From NCBI GenBank assembly GCA_017590115.1, contig JAGGNK010008670.1, positions 1,984,001-2,048,000 on the forward strand: 64,000 nucleotides of DNA. Reading direction: 5' to 3'. The position numbers and the translations under genes were made by a program. How positions within the stretch are numbered: position 1 is the first letter of the stretch; the number at the start of each line of letters is the position of its first letter. Shown here piece by piece: positions 46,290-56,589 of the stretch. The notes beneath the pieces are model-generated. The model saw only the letters and a program-made list of their open reading frames with translations. It was not told the origin of the DNA and did not search any database. This DNA comes from Montifringilla adamsi. Its lineage: Eukaryota; Chordata; Aves; Passeriformes; Passeridae.

Positions 46290-46450
46290 AATCCTTCCAG
46301 TGCCTTAAGGATGCTTTTAAAAAGGACTTTTGATACGGACAAGGACTTGAAAATGAGGAGAGGCAGATTAAATGTTAGGAAGGAATACTTTACAGAGGGT
46401 GCTCAAACAGTGGAACAGGTTGCACAGAGAAGCTGGGAATGTCAATTAAA
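46290..46450 (+). mobile_element. CR1-like LINE fragment
   Basis: GGCAGATTAAATGTTAGGAA, TACTTTACAGAGGGTGCTCA and GTGGAACAGGTTGCACAGAG are CR1 3' region segments. The 71-residue + frame over it is a repeat shadow. Confidence 0.7.
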
Positions 46451-46691
46451 TGATATTTAATTAGCAGATGGAAGTGCATGACTGAGAGAAAAACCTTCTG
46501 GAATGAAAGCTTTTCCCTTGTCCTTCCCTGGTGTGGTTTCTGAGTCCCTGATTCCTTCAGTGCCTTCCCTGCAGTGCTGTGTGTGAGCTCTGCTTGGTGC
46601 TCCTGCAAAACACGAGATTTCTAGTGATTAAAATCGGCCAACAAAATTTTATTTTAGCTCTGTCTACAAAGCAGAGCTTTATTTTTTACAG

Positions 46692-46810
46692 ATATTTAAC
46701 CGAGGGAAAGCTCAGTGCTCTGCATTTGAGCTTCAGGAGAGGAAAAAATGTTTCACAAAAGTTCAACAAGTACCCTGATGTTGTTTGGAGAAAAGTTCCC
46801 AGTTCAACAG
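46692..46810 (+). CDS. Candidate internal exon A, unrecognised protein
   Basis: The acceptor TTTTATTTTTTACAG ends at 46,691 and the donor AACAG|GTAAAT follows 46,810. The 119 bases are open in the frame that starts after one base (TAT TTA ACC) and end with one spare G. The deduced residues include YLTEGKLSALHLSFRRGKN, followed by VSQKFNKYPDVVWRKVP. The spare G joins the two leading bases of candidate exon B (47,349) to make GGA with the frame intact, so the pair is phase-consistent. No family is recognised and no partner exon ending in the required phase was found upstream. It could still be a chance pair. Confidence 0.3.
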
Positions 46811-47348
46811 GTAAATTTTTTTCTCCAAAAATAAAAATACCTTTTTAATTGCACCAATCTAGCATGATTGCTTTTATTTTGGAGCATCGTGATGATGAAT
46901 CACGCTGAGATAATTGGCTTGAATAAACTGAATAATCCCTACCTGTGCAAATAAAAGATGGAAAAATTGGATATATTCTGAACATGTGGTGCTCAGGCAG
47001 GAGGGAAAGACTTCCATGGATGATGAGGACTAAGATTAGTGCTCATCAATTGCAGTTATTAGAGCTTTTAAAATTTTAATTCATATGCAAAATGGATTGT
47101 TTTAAAAAGAATCCAGTCTGGAATAACTTCTGAATGTTGTGCAGTTGTCCTGGTTTGTTTCAGCTGTTGGGAATGTGTGTGGGACGGTTATTGGAGACAG
47201 TAGTTCTTGGAGTTATAGCCTGTGATGATTTTCTCCTGAAAGTTTTCATTTTGTGTGTGTTTAAGACAATTTCAGGGAATTTAGGCACAATGTGTTAATA
47301 CAATTTCTAAAATTTCTTTTCCTTTTTTTTTTTTTAAATTTTTTTCAG

Positions 47349-47452
47349 GAGAACGAGTTGTCAAGGACTTTGGAGCCTTTTTGTTTTCTTGTTGCTATGA
47401 AGATGGCCATAAAGATTTTGCAAAGAAGTCAAAGCATCTTTTCCTGACTGAG
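47349..47452 (+). CDS. Candidate internal exon B, unrecognised protein
   Basis: A long pyrimidine tract (47,320-47,346) and CAG precede the segment, and GAG|GTAAAG is a consensus donor at its end. It is two bases plus 34 codons. The deduced residues include ERVVKDFGAFLFSCCYEDGH, then KDFAKKSKHLFLTE. It fits exon A in phase (see 46,692-46,810) across a 538-base intron. The exon ends in phase 0. The next good candidate, at 49,884, needs phase 2, so an exon would be missing in between. The frame stays open past the donor to 47,701, partly over a CR1. Confidence 0.3.
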
Positions 47453-47674
47453 GTAAAGATGATCATGTCCAGGTGCTTCTCTTGGCATCCTGAACACTTT
47501 TCCCATGTGAGCAAACAGCTCCAGGCTCATCTTTGCAAGGGAGGCTCCCACAGTTTCAGTAAAGAACAAGCTGCACAAGACCAGTTTTCAGTGGAGGCAG
47601 AGGGGAGTGTCCTGGTTTCAGCTGTGTTTGAATCACACCATGAGCAGGCCGTGTTTCTTATTTTTTATAATCAG

Positions 47675-47775
47675 AATGGTTTGACTTGGATGGGATTTTA
47701 AAGCCCAGCCCATTTCACTATCCCAGGTTGCTCCAAGCCCCATCCAGCCTGGCCTTGGACTCTTCCAGGGATGAG
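47675..47775 (-). mobile_element. CR1 LINE 3'-end fragment
   Basis: GGTTTGACTTGGATGGGATT, CAGGTTGCTCCAAGCCCCAT and CCAGCCTGGCCTTGGACTC are CR1 in reverse complement. Confidence 0.9.
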
Positions 47776-47893
47776 TTATAATGTAGAATTTTACAGGTAT
47801 TACCTTGTGGAGCCAAAACCTTAAAGCCCTGAAGTTTTGGACTGTAGAGAAGGTTTGTGCTGTACTCAGCCTCCCCGAGAGGAGCAGAGCTCT

Positions 47894-48555
47894 CCTGGGG
47901 CTTTGCCAGCTGCACACTCCAAGGAGCTGGGAAGGGAGTGATGCCTTGAGGGGGTACCTGGAACACAGGCTAGCAGTGTTAAAGGAATAAAGTAGGGATT
48001 TATTAAAAGGCTTTATTTATCTATTTATTATTTAAAGGATACACCTTGGGCAGTACAAGAGCCTCACCGAGGCTCTACCCAAGATAGACCCTGGGTCACG
48101 AATTTTCACCCTTTCATAAGTTTTGGTCCATTTCCACGTTGGGTTCACTGTCCAATTCCAGCCCCAGGTTCTGCAGTCCCACCCTCCCAGGTTGCTCCCC
48201 TCCATTCCCTGCTGTTTGCACTGTTGGGCTGAAGCTGCAGCGGTGTCCTTGGTTCTGGGGCTGGAAGAGGATTTTTTTGGCTGAACTGTGAGAACTGCTG
48301 ACACTTTATACAGCTCAGACCCCCACAATAAGGCAGCACAGAATCTGGAAAATACAAAAGCTAAACGGAAGGCATCAGAGGCAGAGCTCAGACAAGGCCA
48401 GGTCGCCCTTGTAGGAGGCCAGGAGGTCTCTGGCAGAGGAAGGAAGGAGCTCCCAGGTGGGCAGAGCCCTGCTGGTGCTGCTGCTGCAGCTCCTGGGGCA
48501 CACGTGCAGGGTGGGGATGGAGCAAAGGGCAATTCCCAACCTGGAGCTGCTGCCT
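47894..48555 (-). mobile_element. LTR-like unit, tandem copy 1 (662 bases)
   Basis: Read on the minus strand, the unit has a TATAAA box (48,310-48,305) and, about 290 bases on, AATAAA (48,017-48,012). The region then ends near GGCATCA at 47,939. This promoter-then-polyadenylation order fits an endogenous retroviral LTR. The unit is repeated immediately at +662 without a visible change. The 198-residue minus frame is a shadow of this repeat and is not called as a gene. Confidence 0.8.
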
Positions 48556-49217
48556 CCTGGGGCTTTGCCAGCTGCACACTCCAAGGAGCTGGGAAGGGAG
48601 TGATGCCTTGAGGGGGTACCTGGAACACAGGCTAGCAGTGTTAAAGGAATAAAGTAGGGATTTATTAAAAGGCTTTATTTATCTATTTATTATTTAAAGG
48701 ATACACCTTGGGCAGTACAAGAGCCTCACCGAGGCTCTACCCAAGATAGACCCTGGGTCACGAATTTTCACCCTTTCATAAGTTTTGGTCCATTTCCACG
48801 TTGGGTTCACTGTCCAATTCCAGCCCCAGGTTCTGCAGTCCCACCCTCCCAGGTTGCTCCCCTCCATTCCCTGCTGTTTGCACTGTTGGGCTGAAGCTGC
48901 AGCGGTGTCCTTGGTTCTGGGGCTGGAAGAGGATTTTTTTGGCTGAACTGTGAGAACTGCTGACACTTTATACAGCTCAGACCCCCACAATAAGGCAGCA
49001 CAGAATCTGGAAAATACAAAAGCTAAACGGAAGGCATCAGAGGCAGAGCTCAGACAAGGCCAGGTCGCCCTTGTAGGAGGCCAGGAGGTCTCTGGCAGAG
49101 GAAGGAAGGAGCTCCCAGGTGGGCAGAGCCCTGCTGGTGCTGCTGCTGCAGCTCCTGGGGCACACGTGCAGGGTGGGGATGGAGCAAAGGGCAATTCCCA
49201 ACCTGGAGCTGCTGCTC
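48556..49217 (-). mobile_element. LTR-like unit, tandem copy 2 (662 bases)
   Basis: Base-for-base copy of 47,894-48,555 as far as I can read it, with TATAAA at 48,972-48,967 and AATAAA at 48,679-48,674 on the minus strand. Beyond GGAGCTGCTG at its right end the flanks differ: CTCCATCCCC here, the next unit in copy 1. Confidence 0.85.
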
Positions 49218-49585
49218 CATCCCCTCAGCCCTTCCAGGCAGCAGGAATCCCTTCCCTGAGTGCAGCTGGCTCCTTGTTCCCCTCTGTGCCAGCAGCAGTT
49301 TGTGTTGTACAAACACAAGGAGATTTTTTTCTCCTGGCACCCCTTGTGGAGACAGAGCCGCATCACCTATTCCCACATCACATCCCTGCTGGTCCAGCCT
49401 CCTGCTCCCAGTGATGCCTGAGGATCTGATCTTTTCTATTTCCATGTATCTGTAGCCCTGCAGCTCTTGAGTGTGTAACTCTGAACTCCACACCCAGGGT
49501 CAGCTGCTGCTTCCCCATTCTGGGCAGACACAACAATTCCTCTCCAGGCCTGGCACTCAAGGACACCTCACTGCCTCAGGGCCAG
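49218..49585. other. GC-richer unclassified sequence
   Basis: Adjoins the LTR duplication and may be retroviral internal or flanking sequence. Minus frames of 62-147 residues span into the LTR repeat and are not called. Confidence 0.35.
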
Positions 49586-49589
49586 AGAT

Positions 49590-49880
49590 GGAAACAAAAG
49601 TGAGCTGGGGGAGCAAACTGGGGGTCAGTGACTTCATTAGCTGAAGCTGGGATTGGAGGGTGAACCCCCAAAATGCAAACGGCCCAAACTTATCCAAGTG
49701 TGAAACCCGTGAGCCGTGGTGCGTTTTGGGTGCAGCCCTGGGGGGCTTGGCCTGCCCTGGATGTACCTGAAGGGCCTGCAATGAACAGAACTGCTTTTTA
49801 TTCCCTGCACTCTGGCTGCCCTCTGGTTTTAGGTAGCCCCGGAAGGCATCACAGGCACACAACTCCTTCCTCCTCCCTCC
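49590..49880 (-). mobile_element. Possible LTR of another family
   Basis: The minus strand shows AATAAA (49,803-49,798) followed by CTGTTCATTGCAGGCCCTTC-type sequence, and lies next to other LTR material. Family and ends are uncertain. Confidence 0.35.
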
Positions 49881-49883
49881 CAG

Positions 49884-49999
49884 TCTGTTGTGGTTTAATG
49901 TCAAACTGGATTATGGAATTGAAGAAGAACTCTTGCAGGGTGATCATCAGAAATATGAAAGCATAATTGGAAGTGAAAGATTGGAGTTCAATCTTGGAG
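49884..49999 (+). CDS. Candidate internal exon C, unrecognised protein
   Basis: A strong acceptor (CTTCCTCCTCCCTCCCAG) ends at 49,883, and GGAG|GTAATT is a plausible donor. One leading base, 38 codons and one spare G give LLWFNVKLDYGIEEELLQGD, then HQKYESIIGSERLEFNLG. The two other frames hit stops early. It lies 2.4 kb downstream of candidate exon B but does not fit it in phase. It is either part of the same gene with an unseen exon between, or chance. No family is recognised. Confidence 0.28.
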
Positions 50000-50755
50000 G
50001 TAATTAATTATCGTTGCATAAGCACACTGTATGTACAACTACTTAAATCACTTTATCTAAGCTGTATCATTAATATTAGAAATATTTGGGTAGGAGACAG
50101 CAAAATTGCTGTACTTAGCATAAAGTTAATGAGTTAAACTACTATTATACCTAGAAAAAAATTCTCAGTGGATGACAAATTATTTGTATTAAAGAGAGTG
50201 GGTATTTTTATAATTATTTTTCTTTGCACAATGCAGCAGAGTCAAGAGGTTCATAATAGATTTTTAAAACAATAAAGAGAAACTTTAAATACTTCCCAGA
50301 AATCAGGTAAAGCTGCCATGGAGTTATGTGATAAATGAGGGCTGAAAGCAGAGCCATCCCGAGCCAGCAGGAAAGATTAGATTAAAACAGTTAAGACAGA
50401 AAACACTGGAGAAAGCATGGCTGGATGAAAAGGGATGAGTGAGAGTTATGTGGGAAATGAAAGGGCAGGAATAGGATTCAGGATGAATGGCAAAGATCCT
50501 CCTGGACTGGGCATGAGGCTCACACAGCAGCAGTGTCACCTGCCCAGGAGGAGGGGAGGATAAAGAGCTCAGCCTGGGACAGCTGAACAAGATGTTCCAG
50601 CTCTCTGGAGCAATATGGATGTGGTTGGGGTATTTGGGTCTGTGAAGAGATGGGTTTGTGCGCCAGAGCAGCTGTGCTCGTTTTCCAGAGAAGGTGGATG
50701 TGGTTCAGCATTTTGGAGATGTTGGAATACCTTAACTCCAGAGTCATAGACTTGT
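50000..50755. other. Unique DNA, no gene seen
   Basis: A splice-bounded segment near 50,237-50,306 has stops in all three frames and is rejected as an exon. The right part may already be old CR1 sequence. Confidence 0.4.
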
Positions 50756-50759
50756 GGGA

Positions 50760-51195
50760 GTGAGTCCAGAGGAGGCACCAGGATGGAGCAGAGGGGTAGA
50801 ACAGCTCTGCTGTGGGGAAAGGCTGGAGAATCAGGATTGCTCAGCCTGGAGAGGAGAAGGTTTCAGGGTGAACTACTTGTAGCCTGAAGGGAGCTACAAG
50901 AAAGATGCAGAGAGACTTTGGACAAGAGCAGGTAATGACAGAGAAAGAGGGAATGGCTTCAAACTGGCAGAGAGTAGGTTTGGATAAAATATGAGGAAGA
51001 AATTCCTGGCTGTGAGGGTGGGCAGGCCCTGGCACAGGGTGCCCAGAGCAGCTGTGGCTGCCCCTGGATCCCTGGCAGTGCCCGAGGCTGGGATGGACAG
51101 GGCTTGGAGCAGCCTGGGATAGTGGAAGGTGTCCCTGTCCATGGCAGGGTGCTGGAAAAAAAAGGATCTTTAAGGACACTTCCACCCCAAACCGT
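50760..51195 (+). mobile_element. CR1 LINE 3' fragment, about 435 bases
   Basis: This is the longest CR1 in the window. GTCCAGAGGAGGCACCAGGA, TTGCTCAGCCTGGAGAGGAG, AAGAAATTCCTGGCTGTGAG, CAGAGCAGCTGTGGCTGCCC and GGATAGTGGAAGGTGTCCCT occur in CR1 order, ending near GTTTATGACTCTA. The 114-residue minus frame is a shadow. Confidence 0.95.
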
Positions 51196-51199
51196 TTAT

Positions 51200-51850
51200 G
51201 ACTCTAGGAAGAAAAACATCAACTTTGCAGTTTCAGTCCTGCTCCAGAGTTTGTGGATTCCTCTGGGCTCTGCCAGAGTCACTCATTTCCAGTTTTTCCC
51301 TCAAAGCCACGGAATATCCGTGTGCCAGCTGAAGGCTCCACAATTTTGTGCCGTTGTGATGGAGCAAGCACTGAAATAAATGATTTTTTAATTTGATGTG
51401 CTCATTGTTTGAAAGCTGAGAATCGTTTCCCTCTTTATTCAGTGGTGAGCTGCTTTTTTTCTGGCTTTTCAGACCAAATGAATAAAGAGCTGTAACAAAT
51501 ATTGAAGGCTTAGAATTCATAAAGCAGTGCATAAAAGTATCTTTCCCACTTTATAAATCATATTGTCCATTTGAAAGATTTTGCTTTAATGACTGGAAGT
51601 AAATTGGAGGCTGAGGTGTTTTTCAAGGAGCTGTGAAGAACAAAATAGCTGTGGAAAACTCTGCAGCAGTTAAATGTACCAAGAGGAGAAGAATTGATTG
51701 AGAACCCCAAATGCACGACGTCCTCCTTCAAATCAATTAAGAAATTGCTGGAAATGTCATAATTAATGACAAGTGGGAATAGTGCAGTTGCAGGAAAGGT
51801 GTTTTATGCAGACTGAATTATTCCAGGGATGCTCTTTCCTTCTGATTCCC
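51200..51850. other. Unique DNA, no gene seen
   Basis: AT-rich single-copy sequence. The segment after TGGCTTTTCAG at 51,471 contains AATAAA but is closed in all frames. Confidence 0.4.
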
Positions 51851-51858
51851 TTCTCCAG

Positions 51859-51975
51859 GTGTTGTGTGCATGGATATCAGTCAGTGGGATTGATGGCAGT
51901 GCCCAGCAGCTCCAGCTGGGGATGGTTGTGGATGCAGAGATCAAAGTTCTGAATAACACCATGGTGGGATGGACC
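51859..51975 (+). CDS. Candidate internal exon E, unrecognised protein
   Basis: The acceptor CTGATTCCCTTCTCCAG ends at 51,858 and the donor ACC|GTGAGC follows 51,975. The length is 117 bases, exactly 39 codons in phase 0 at both ends. The deduced sequence includes VLCAWISVSGIDGSAQQLQL, then GMVVDAEIKVLNNTMVGWT, alternating hydrophobic and polar residues as in a beta-rich domain. A minus-strand frame (52,146-51,877) is also open here and equally protein-like, which lowers confidence. No family is recognised. Confidence 0.22.
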
Positions 51976-52211
51976 GTGAGCATCTGAAGGTTTGTTCAAC
52001 ACACTTCTGATCTCAGGGATGGTTTTCCTGCCTGTGAAGATCATGTGGGGCTGGCAGGGGGAAGCCAAGGATGAAAACCTGTTGGGATCAGGCTGTTCAC
52101 AGCTCCATTCCTCACCACGTGGTTTTGTTTCGGTAAAGGACCTCACACTTTGATTCCTGCAAACAATGGTGTGGCCTGAGCATCTGTGGGTGCTTCAGAC
52201 AAGAGCTGCTT

Positions 52212-52225
52212 GGGGGGGGGGGGGG
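52212..52225. repeat. Poly(G) tract, 14 bases
   Basis: An uninterrupted G14 run, rare in this AT-rich window and prone to length error in sequencing. Confidence 0.9.
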
Positions 52226-52354
52226 CATCTTCTGCCTGCTCCATGGGACTAATTCAAAACACGCCACTTTTCTCACCTTCAGTTTCCCAACCAGGCTGCT
52301 GCTCTTGAAACCTCTCCACTGAAACAATTCCTTCTGTAATGTGTCCCCACACCT

Positions 52355-52368
52355 GTTTCCATAGCAAA
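52355..52368 (+). promoter_or_regulatory. RFX-like X-box
   Basis: GTTTCCATAGCAAA matches most positions of the RFX consensus. Isolated motif only. Confidence 0.2.
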
Positions 52369-53219
52369 GAATGAGCACCTGCTCTTGCACTGATTCACTG
52401 ATGTGTAATTTCCTGAGAGTGCTGTCCCTGGAATGTGGCAGCCGCCTCTTTGTCCTGAAGAATTGTGTTTGGATAGAGCATCCTCAGGGTTTAATTGCAG
52501 CTTGTTCTTAGGCCTGGCTCAACAGCTCTCCGGCTTTGGATTGAAGGAAAGGGAGCACCAGGGAAAGGAGACAAATCAAGGCTGGGCATGCAGAGAAAAG
52601 AGTACCCAAAAACACTCTGAAAGTAAAAGCTGGTTTTTGGTTGGGTGGTTTTTTTCAAGGTTGTCTCAGTGCTGTCAATAACAACTGAATTAAGGTAGGC
52701 CTCAACTTAGCCCTCATGGTCATCAAAATGAAGACACATCAAAGTAAATGTTCAATATAGTTTGCCTAACAGTCTTTGAGGATTTATTCTGCTGTTTGTA
52801 TTTCTAGTTTCTGGCTGGCTGTTTCCTTTTTTTATTAATTTAATGAGGAATTGGTGCTGTGGGAAGTAAGAAGTGTGTTGACTAAGCTCATTTTTTTTGT
52901 GTAAGGAAATCCCAAGGTGAGAAGCAGATCCCCATAAACAAGAAGAGGTTATAGAGGAAGTTAAATTAATTGTCACCATTTCACCATCATTTTTCACCAT
53001 TTCATTTGTTTGGGGCTGTCAGTGGGTTTTGCTTGGTTGTCACACAGTTAAAGGAGGCCCAGCTCCAAATACTCTAATTGGGCCTGTTAATTAACAGGAA
53101 ATGATGCCCTGTAGCTTAATGGGTCATGGGAGGTGGAGCAGAGGCACAGCCTGGCAGTACCCAATTAGGTCAACCAGCAGGTTTTTCATTTCCTTGTTTT
53201 GGGCAACCTTTAAAAGAGG

Positions 53220-53592
53220 TTGGGAATGAAGACACTTGGAATTGCTGTCGTTGGGAGCTGCAGTTTGGGGCAATGCAAGGAACTGGGTGCCATCAGCAAA
53301 ATTGCTACTGGTAAAGGGGGTTGGCTCCTAGGATGGATTCTGGGGAACTGCAAAGTAGGTGTGGAGAGAATTGAGGTTATGGCAGTGATAACCATTAAAC
53401 CAGGGCTGTTTGCCAAGACAGATATTCTCTCCCCTTGTAAGAGAGCAGGGAGAGAATTGTCTGGGCTGGGAGATGTTCCCATGGACCTGCTGGAGGTTTA
53501 AACCATGAAACACCCAGTTACTGCAAACCTGTCCTCACCACACCTGAGAGAGACCCTGAACAACTAAACTGAAGGGAAAAAAAAAAAAAAAG
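53220..53592 (+). pseudogene. Possible retro-copy: open frame followed by an A tract
   Basis: An open frame runs to TAA at 53,499-53,501. It contains GAISKIATGKGGWLLGWILG, then GNCKVGVERIEVMAVI and a segment with LFAKTDILSPCKRAG and SGLGDVPMDLLEV. About 75 bases of possible 3' untranslated sequence follow before an A16 tract at 53,577-53,592, the layout of a retrotransposed message. No AATAAA precedes the tract and no flanking duplication was found. I do not recognise the protein. It could also be an old mobile-element fragment. Confidence 0.25.
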
Positions 53593-53594
53593 AA

Positions 53595-54660
53595 AGGCAA
53601 GAAAAAGCTAATTTTAGCTCAGCCCCTGAGACCAACATGGGACAGAATAAACCCAGCATATTTAGAAGTGCCTGAGGCTTTTCCAGTGCATGGAGAGTGC
53701 CTGATGCAGTTTGGAAATTCAGCAGATACTGCTTTCCCATTGCTGTTATCACTCCAAAGATAACCCAGCTCCTCCCTATCACTTTCCTGACGTTAGTTCT
53801 GATAAGTGCACGTTTCTTTTTATGGCCTAAACCACTTTCAGAAGCATTGGTCTTTGAAAAATTGATATATTTTTAACCATGTAGCAGAAGAGAGACAATC
53901 CCAGTGGACTGCACACGTGGGATCTGCATCTACTCCACACAGAACCCACTCAATCAATAACCAGAAAGAATGGTGAATTTTCTGTGTGTTTTTAATGTCT
54001 TTTGCAAAGGGAGAAGAGAGAACTGTGAGTGAAGAGTAAATAACTCCTGAATTTTAAAGAGATGGAATTGTTGGATGTCAGCAAAACCTGTGTCCTATGA
54101 GTTTCTTTAATACCCACTGTGGAGGAAAAAATTTCAAAATACTCCAAACACACCAAAAAAGCTGGCTTAGTAGCCATGGTTGTGTGCTGTAAACAAGGAT
54201 TTACAATTAAAACAAAGCATGAGGCAGTTGGGCTGTCCTTCAGAGCTCCATTCCTGGGAGGACTGAAGGACCTTCCCCATCCAGAGGTCAGAGGGGAATA
54301 AAGAGTTCACCATCTCTCTTCCCTAACCTATGCCCTTTTTCTCTCCCAAATAACAGTCAAAGTTCAAAACTATCTAGAGAGGATAGGTTTTCACCTGCTC
54401 TCAGAATTATTTTTTTTGGTTTTGGTGATTTATTGATTAATTTATTACACTTCAATTCAACTCTAGCAAATGCTTCAAGTTTTGGATACTTCCACTTTTT
54501 GCCGTTGTAGCCAGCAGGAGGAATATCCAGAAAACCCCAGTATTTGCACAAAGAGTGGAAGGAGCAGAAGTGGCTGCAGAGAGGAACAAAAGGCTCATCC
54601 TCTGCCAGGCTTTGTAGCAGCCACTTCCATGGGTGGCTCCATGTGGGCAAAATCTTGGAA
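53595..54660. other. Unique DNA, no gene recognised
   Basis: Short overlapping frames on both strands only. Confidence 0.4.
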
Positions 54661-54664
54661 ATCT

Positions 54665-54885
54665 AGGGGAAATTTCTGTGTGGAAAGGGCTGTAAAACAT
54701 TGGCTCAGGCTCCTCAGGGAATGGTGGAGTCACCATCCCTGGATATATTCCAAAAACATGAGCATGTGGCACTTGAAGGCATGGTTTAGTGGTGACCACT
54801 GTGGTGGTGGGCTGGTGGTTGGACTTAAAAATCTTAAAGGTCTTGTCCAAAATTACCAATTTTCTGATTTTACAATTCTATGAAA
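54665..54885 (+). mobile_element. CR1 LINE 3'-end fragment
   Basis: GTGGAGTCACCATCCCTGGA, TATTCCAAAAACATGAGCAT, GTGGCACTTGAAGGCATGGT and TTGGACTTAAAAATCTTAAA are CR1, ending in ACAATTCTATGAAAAT. The 135- to 137-residue frames here are shadows. Confidence 0.95.
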
Positions 54886-55386
54886 ATATTTCCGAGATCT
54901 AGCATGGAAAAAAAAAAAAATCTGGTTTTGCTCAAGAAATAAGGATTGGCACAAAGTATGATTTGGTTTTGGTCACCTCCACTAATTCATGAGCCGTATT
55001 TTTTGTTAGGGCAAGGGAGAAACTTTTTTTCAAGCTTATGTTGGAACTCAGCTTCTTGTTTGGCTCTTTACAACAATTAATACCACACAGAAACCTCATT
55101 TCTATTGGGCTTTCTGTGTTGGAATGGGATTCACAGGTCAGAAATCAACACAGAAATGCTGCTTGCCATTTTTTGCCTGCTGATTTCAATAGATAGTGGA
55201 TTTAACTCAGCCTTTCCCATCAGAAACCAGCTCTCCCAGTTGTTTCAGACAAAAAGCAATGACCTGCTCTTAAATATGAAGTCAGCCTTGTTCTGACGTC
55301 ATTTCAAGGGGTAGAACAGAACGACTGCACTCATCTCCCTGCTCTGCTTTGGGTCTGGAATGTTCCTTCTGAGTGACTCCTGTCAA

Positions 55387-56541
55387 TTATCCCTGGCCTG
55401 TCTTGGCTGACTCACAAAATGCTGGGGAAAACACAAAAGCCTTGTGAGTAATGGTATTGATGGGAACCCAGAGCAAATGATGATGTCTGGGAAGTAAAGC
55501 CGTGCATTCAAATCTCCTTAGAAACTTTGGGAAAGGACACAGGAACTGGATAACTTCTGTATTGTTAGAGAGGGGCATGCTCTGTTCTTGTATTTGTTCC
55601 TGCAAAATCACATCTTCTCTTGGAGTGATATTGACTGGGTGGTTATTTAAATCTGTAGTGTTTCAACACTTTGAGTTCTTTTTTGTAATTGTATTTTTCT
55701 TCCATCCATTGTCATTTGTTTGTACTTGGTCAGGTCCTTCCCTTTGTTTGAATTTTATATTATTATATATTCTTTTCCCCAAGAGAGTTGTTATATCTGG
55801 TTTTATTTTCTTGCCTATTTTTTTCCTGAGCTAATCTCCTTGTTTTCCTTCATTTTGTTGTTCTCTTTGCCATTTAGACTCATTGTGTGTGTCTTTACAT
55901 CCAAGCCTGCATTGATCTCATTTTGCTGGGGAAGAATTGCTCCTTTTGGCTGCAGTTTGAAGCTGTATCTATTTTTGCTGATACTTTTTATTACCATGAC
56001 AAATCCTTTTATTTAAGGGCATCTTGTTAAGACAGCATCTTGTTTTTGTTGCTTCTTGTCTTCAGTGGGTTTAAGGCTTCTCTGCCAATTTTGCTCATGA
56101 ATTTTGTATTGTCCACTTCCAACATCAGAGACTGTGCAGGCCCTTTTCCATAGCATTTCTCCCTAATTTTTCCTTGGATGCATCTTTTTCTGGCCCTGAA
56201 TTCCCCGCTGCTGGAATTTTGGCCCTGCAGGGATTGAAGGTGTATAAATCCAGCTGTCCCATGCATAGGGTGCAGAGTCAGTTTTCCTCTTTATATTTAA
56301 TACCAGTGGTTAAAGCAGCCCTTTTGCATTTTTTTTTTGGGGGGCTGTTATTTGTTAAGAGGGTCCTGTACAGCTTCTGCTGGACTTTGGAATCAGTTGG
56401 ACAGTTGGGATCAGACCCTTTTAGGTGCAAACAGCACATATTTATAATTGCAATGTCCTTAATCCTTGCAACTCTTACACATCCCATTGCACTGGTCATG
56501 GGAATTCTGTTTCCCTGCCAATATCTGTCACAGAGAGACAC
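55387..56541 (-). pseudogene. Decayed coding-like stretch, A-rich on the minus strand
   Basis: The minus strand carries a chain of frames in nearly contiguous order: 56,541-56,278, 56,266-56,027, 55,997-55,815 and 55,611-55,387. They fall in changing frames and are separated by stops and small length changes, as expected for a decayed coding region. The sense strand is strongly A-rich (T-rich on +, especially 55,620-56,070), and the peptides are rich in lysine and asparagine with several possible N-glycosylation sites. No introns are evident. The A-richness fits an old retroviral or other retro-element segment, but I recognise no diagnostic motif, so a cellular retro-copy is an alternative. 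No restored reading is given. Confidence 0.3.
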
Positions 56542-56589
56542 TGAATTGCTTTTTAAAAAATTTTATATATAATTTCTCTTTGAAGATGG

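Noticed and set aside
48032..49194. 198- and 166-residue minus-strand ORFs seen twice
   Set aside because: They are the same frame repeated in the 662-base LTR duplication, covering an LTR promoter and polyadenylation region rather than a gene.
50237..50306. Acceptor- and donor-bounded segment
   Set aside because: All three frames contain stops, so it cannot be an internal coding exon.
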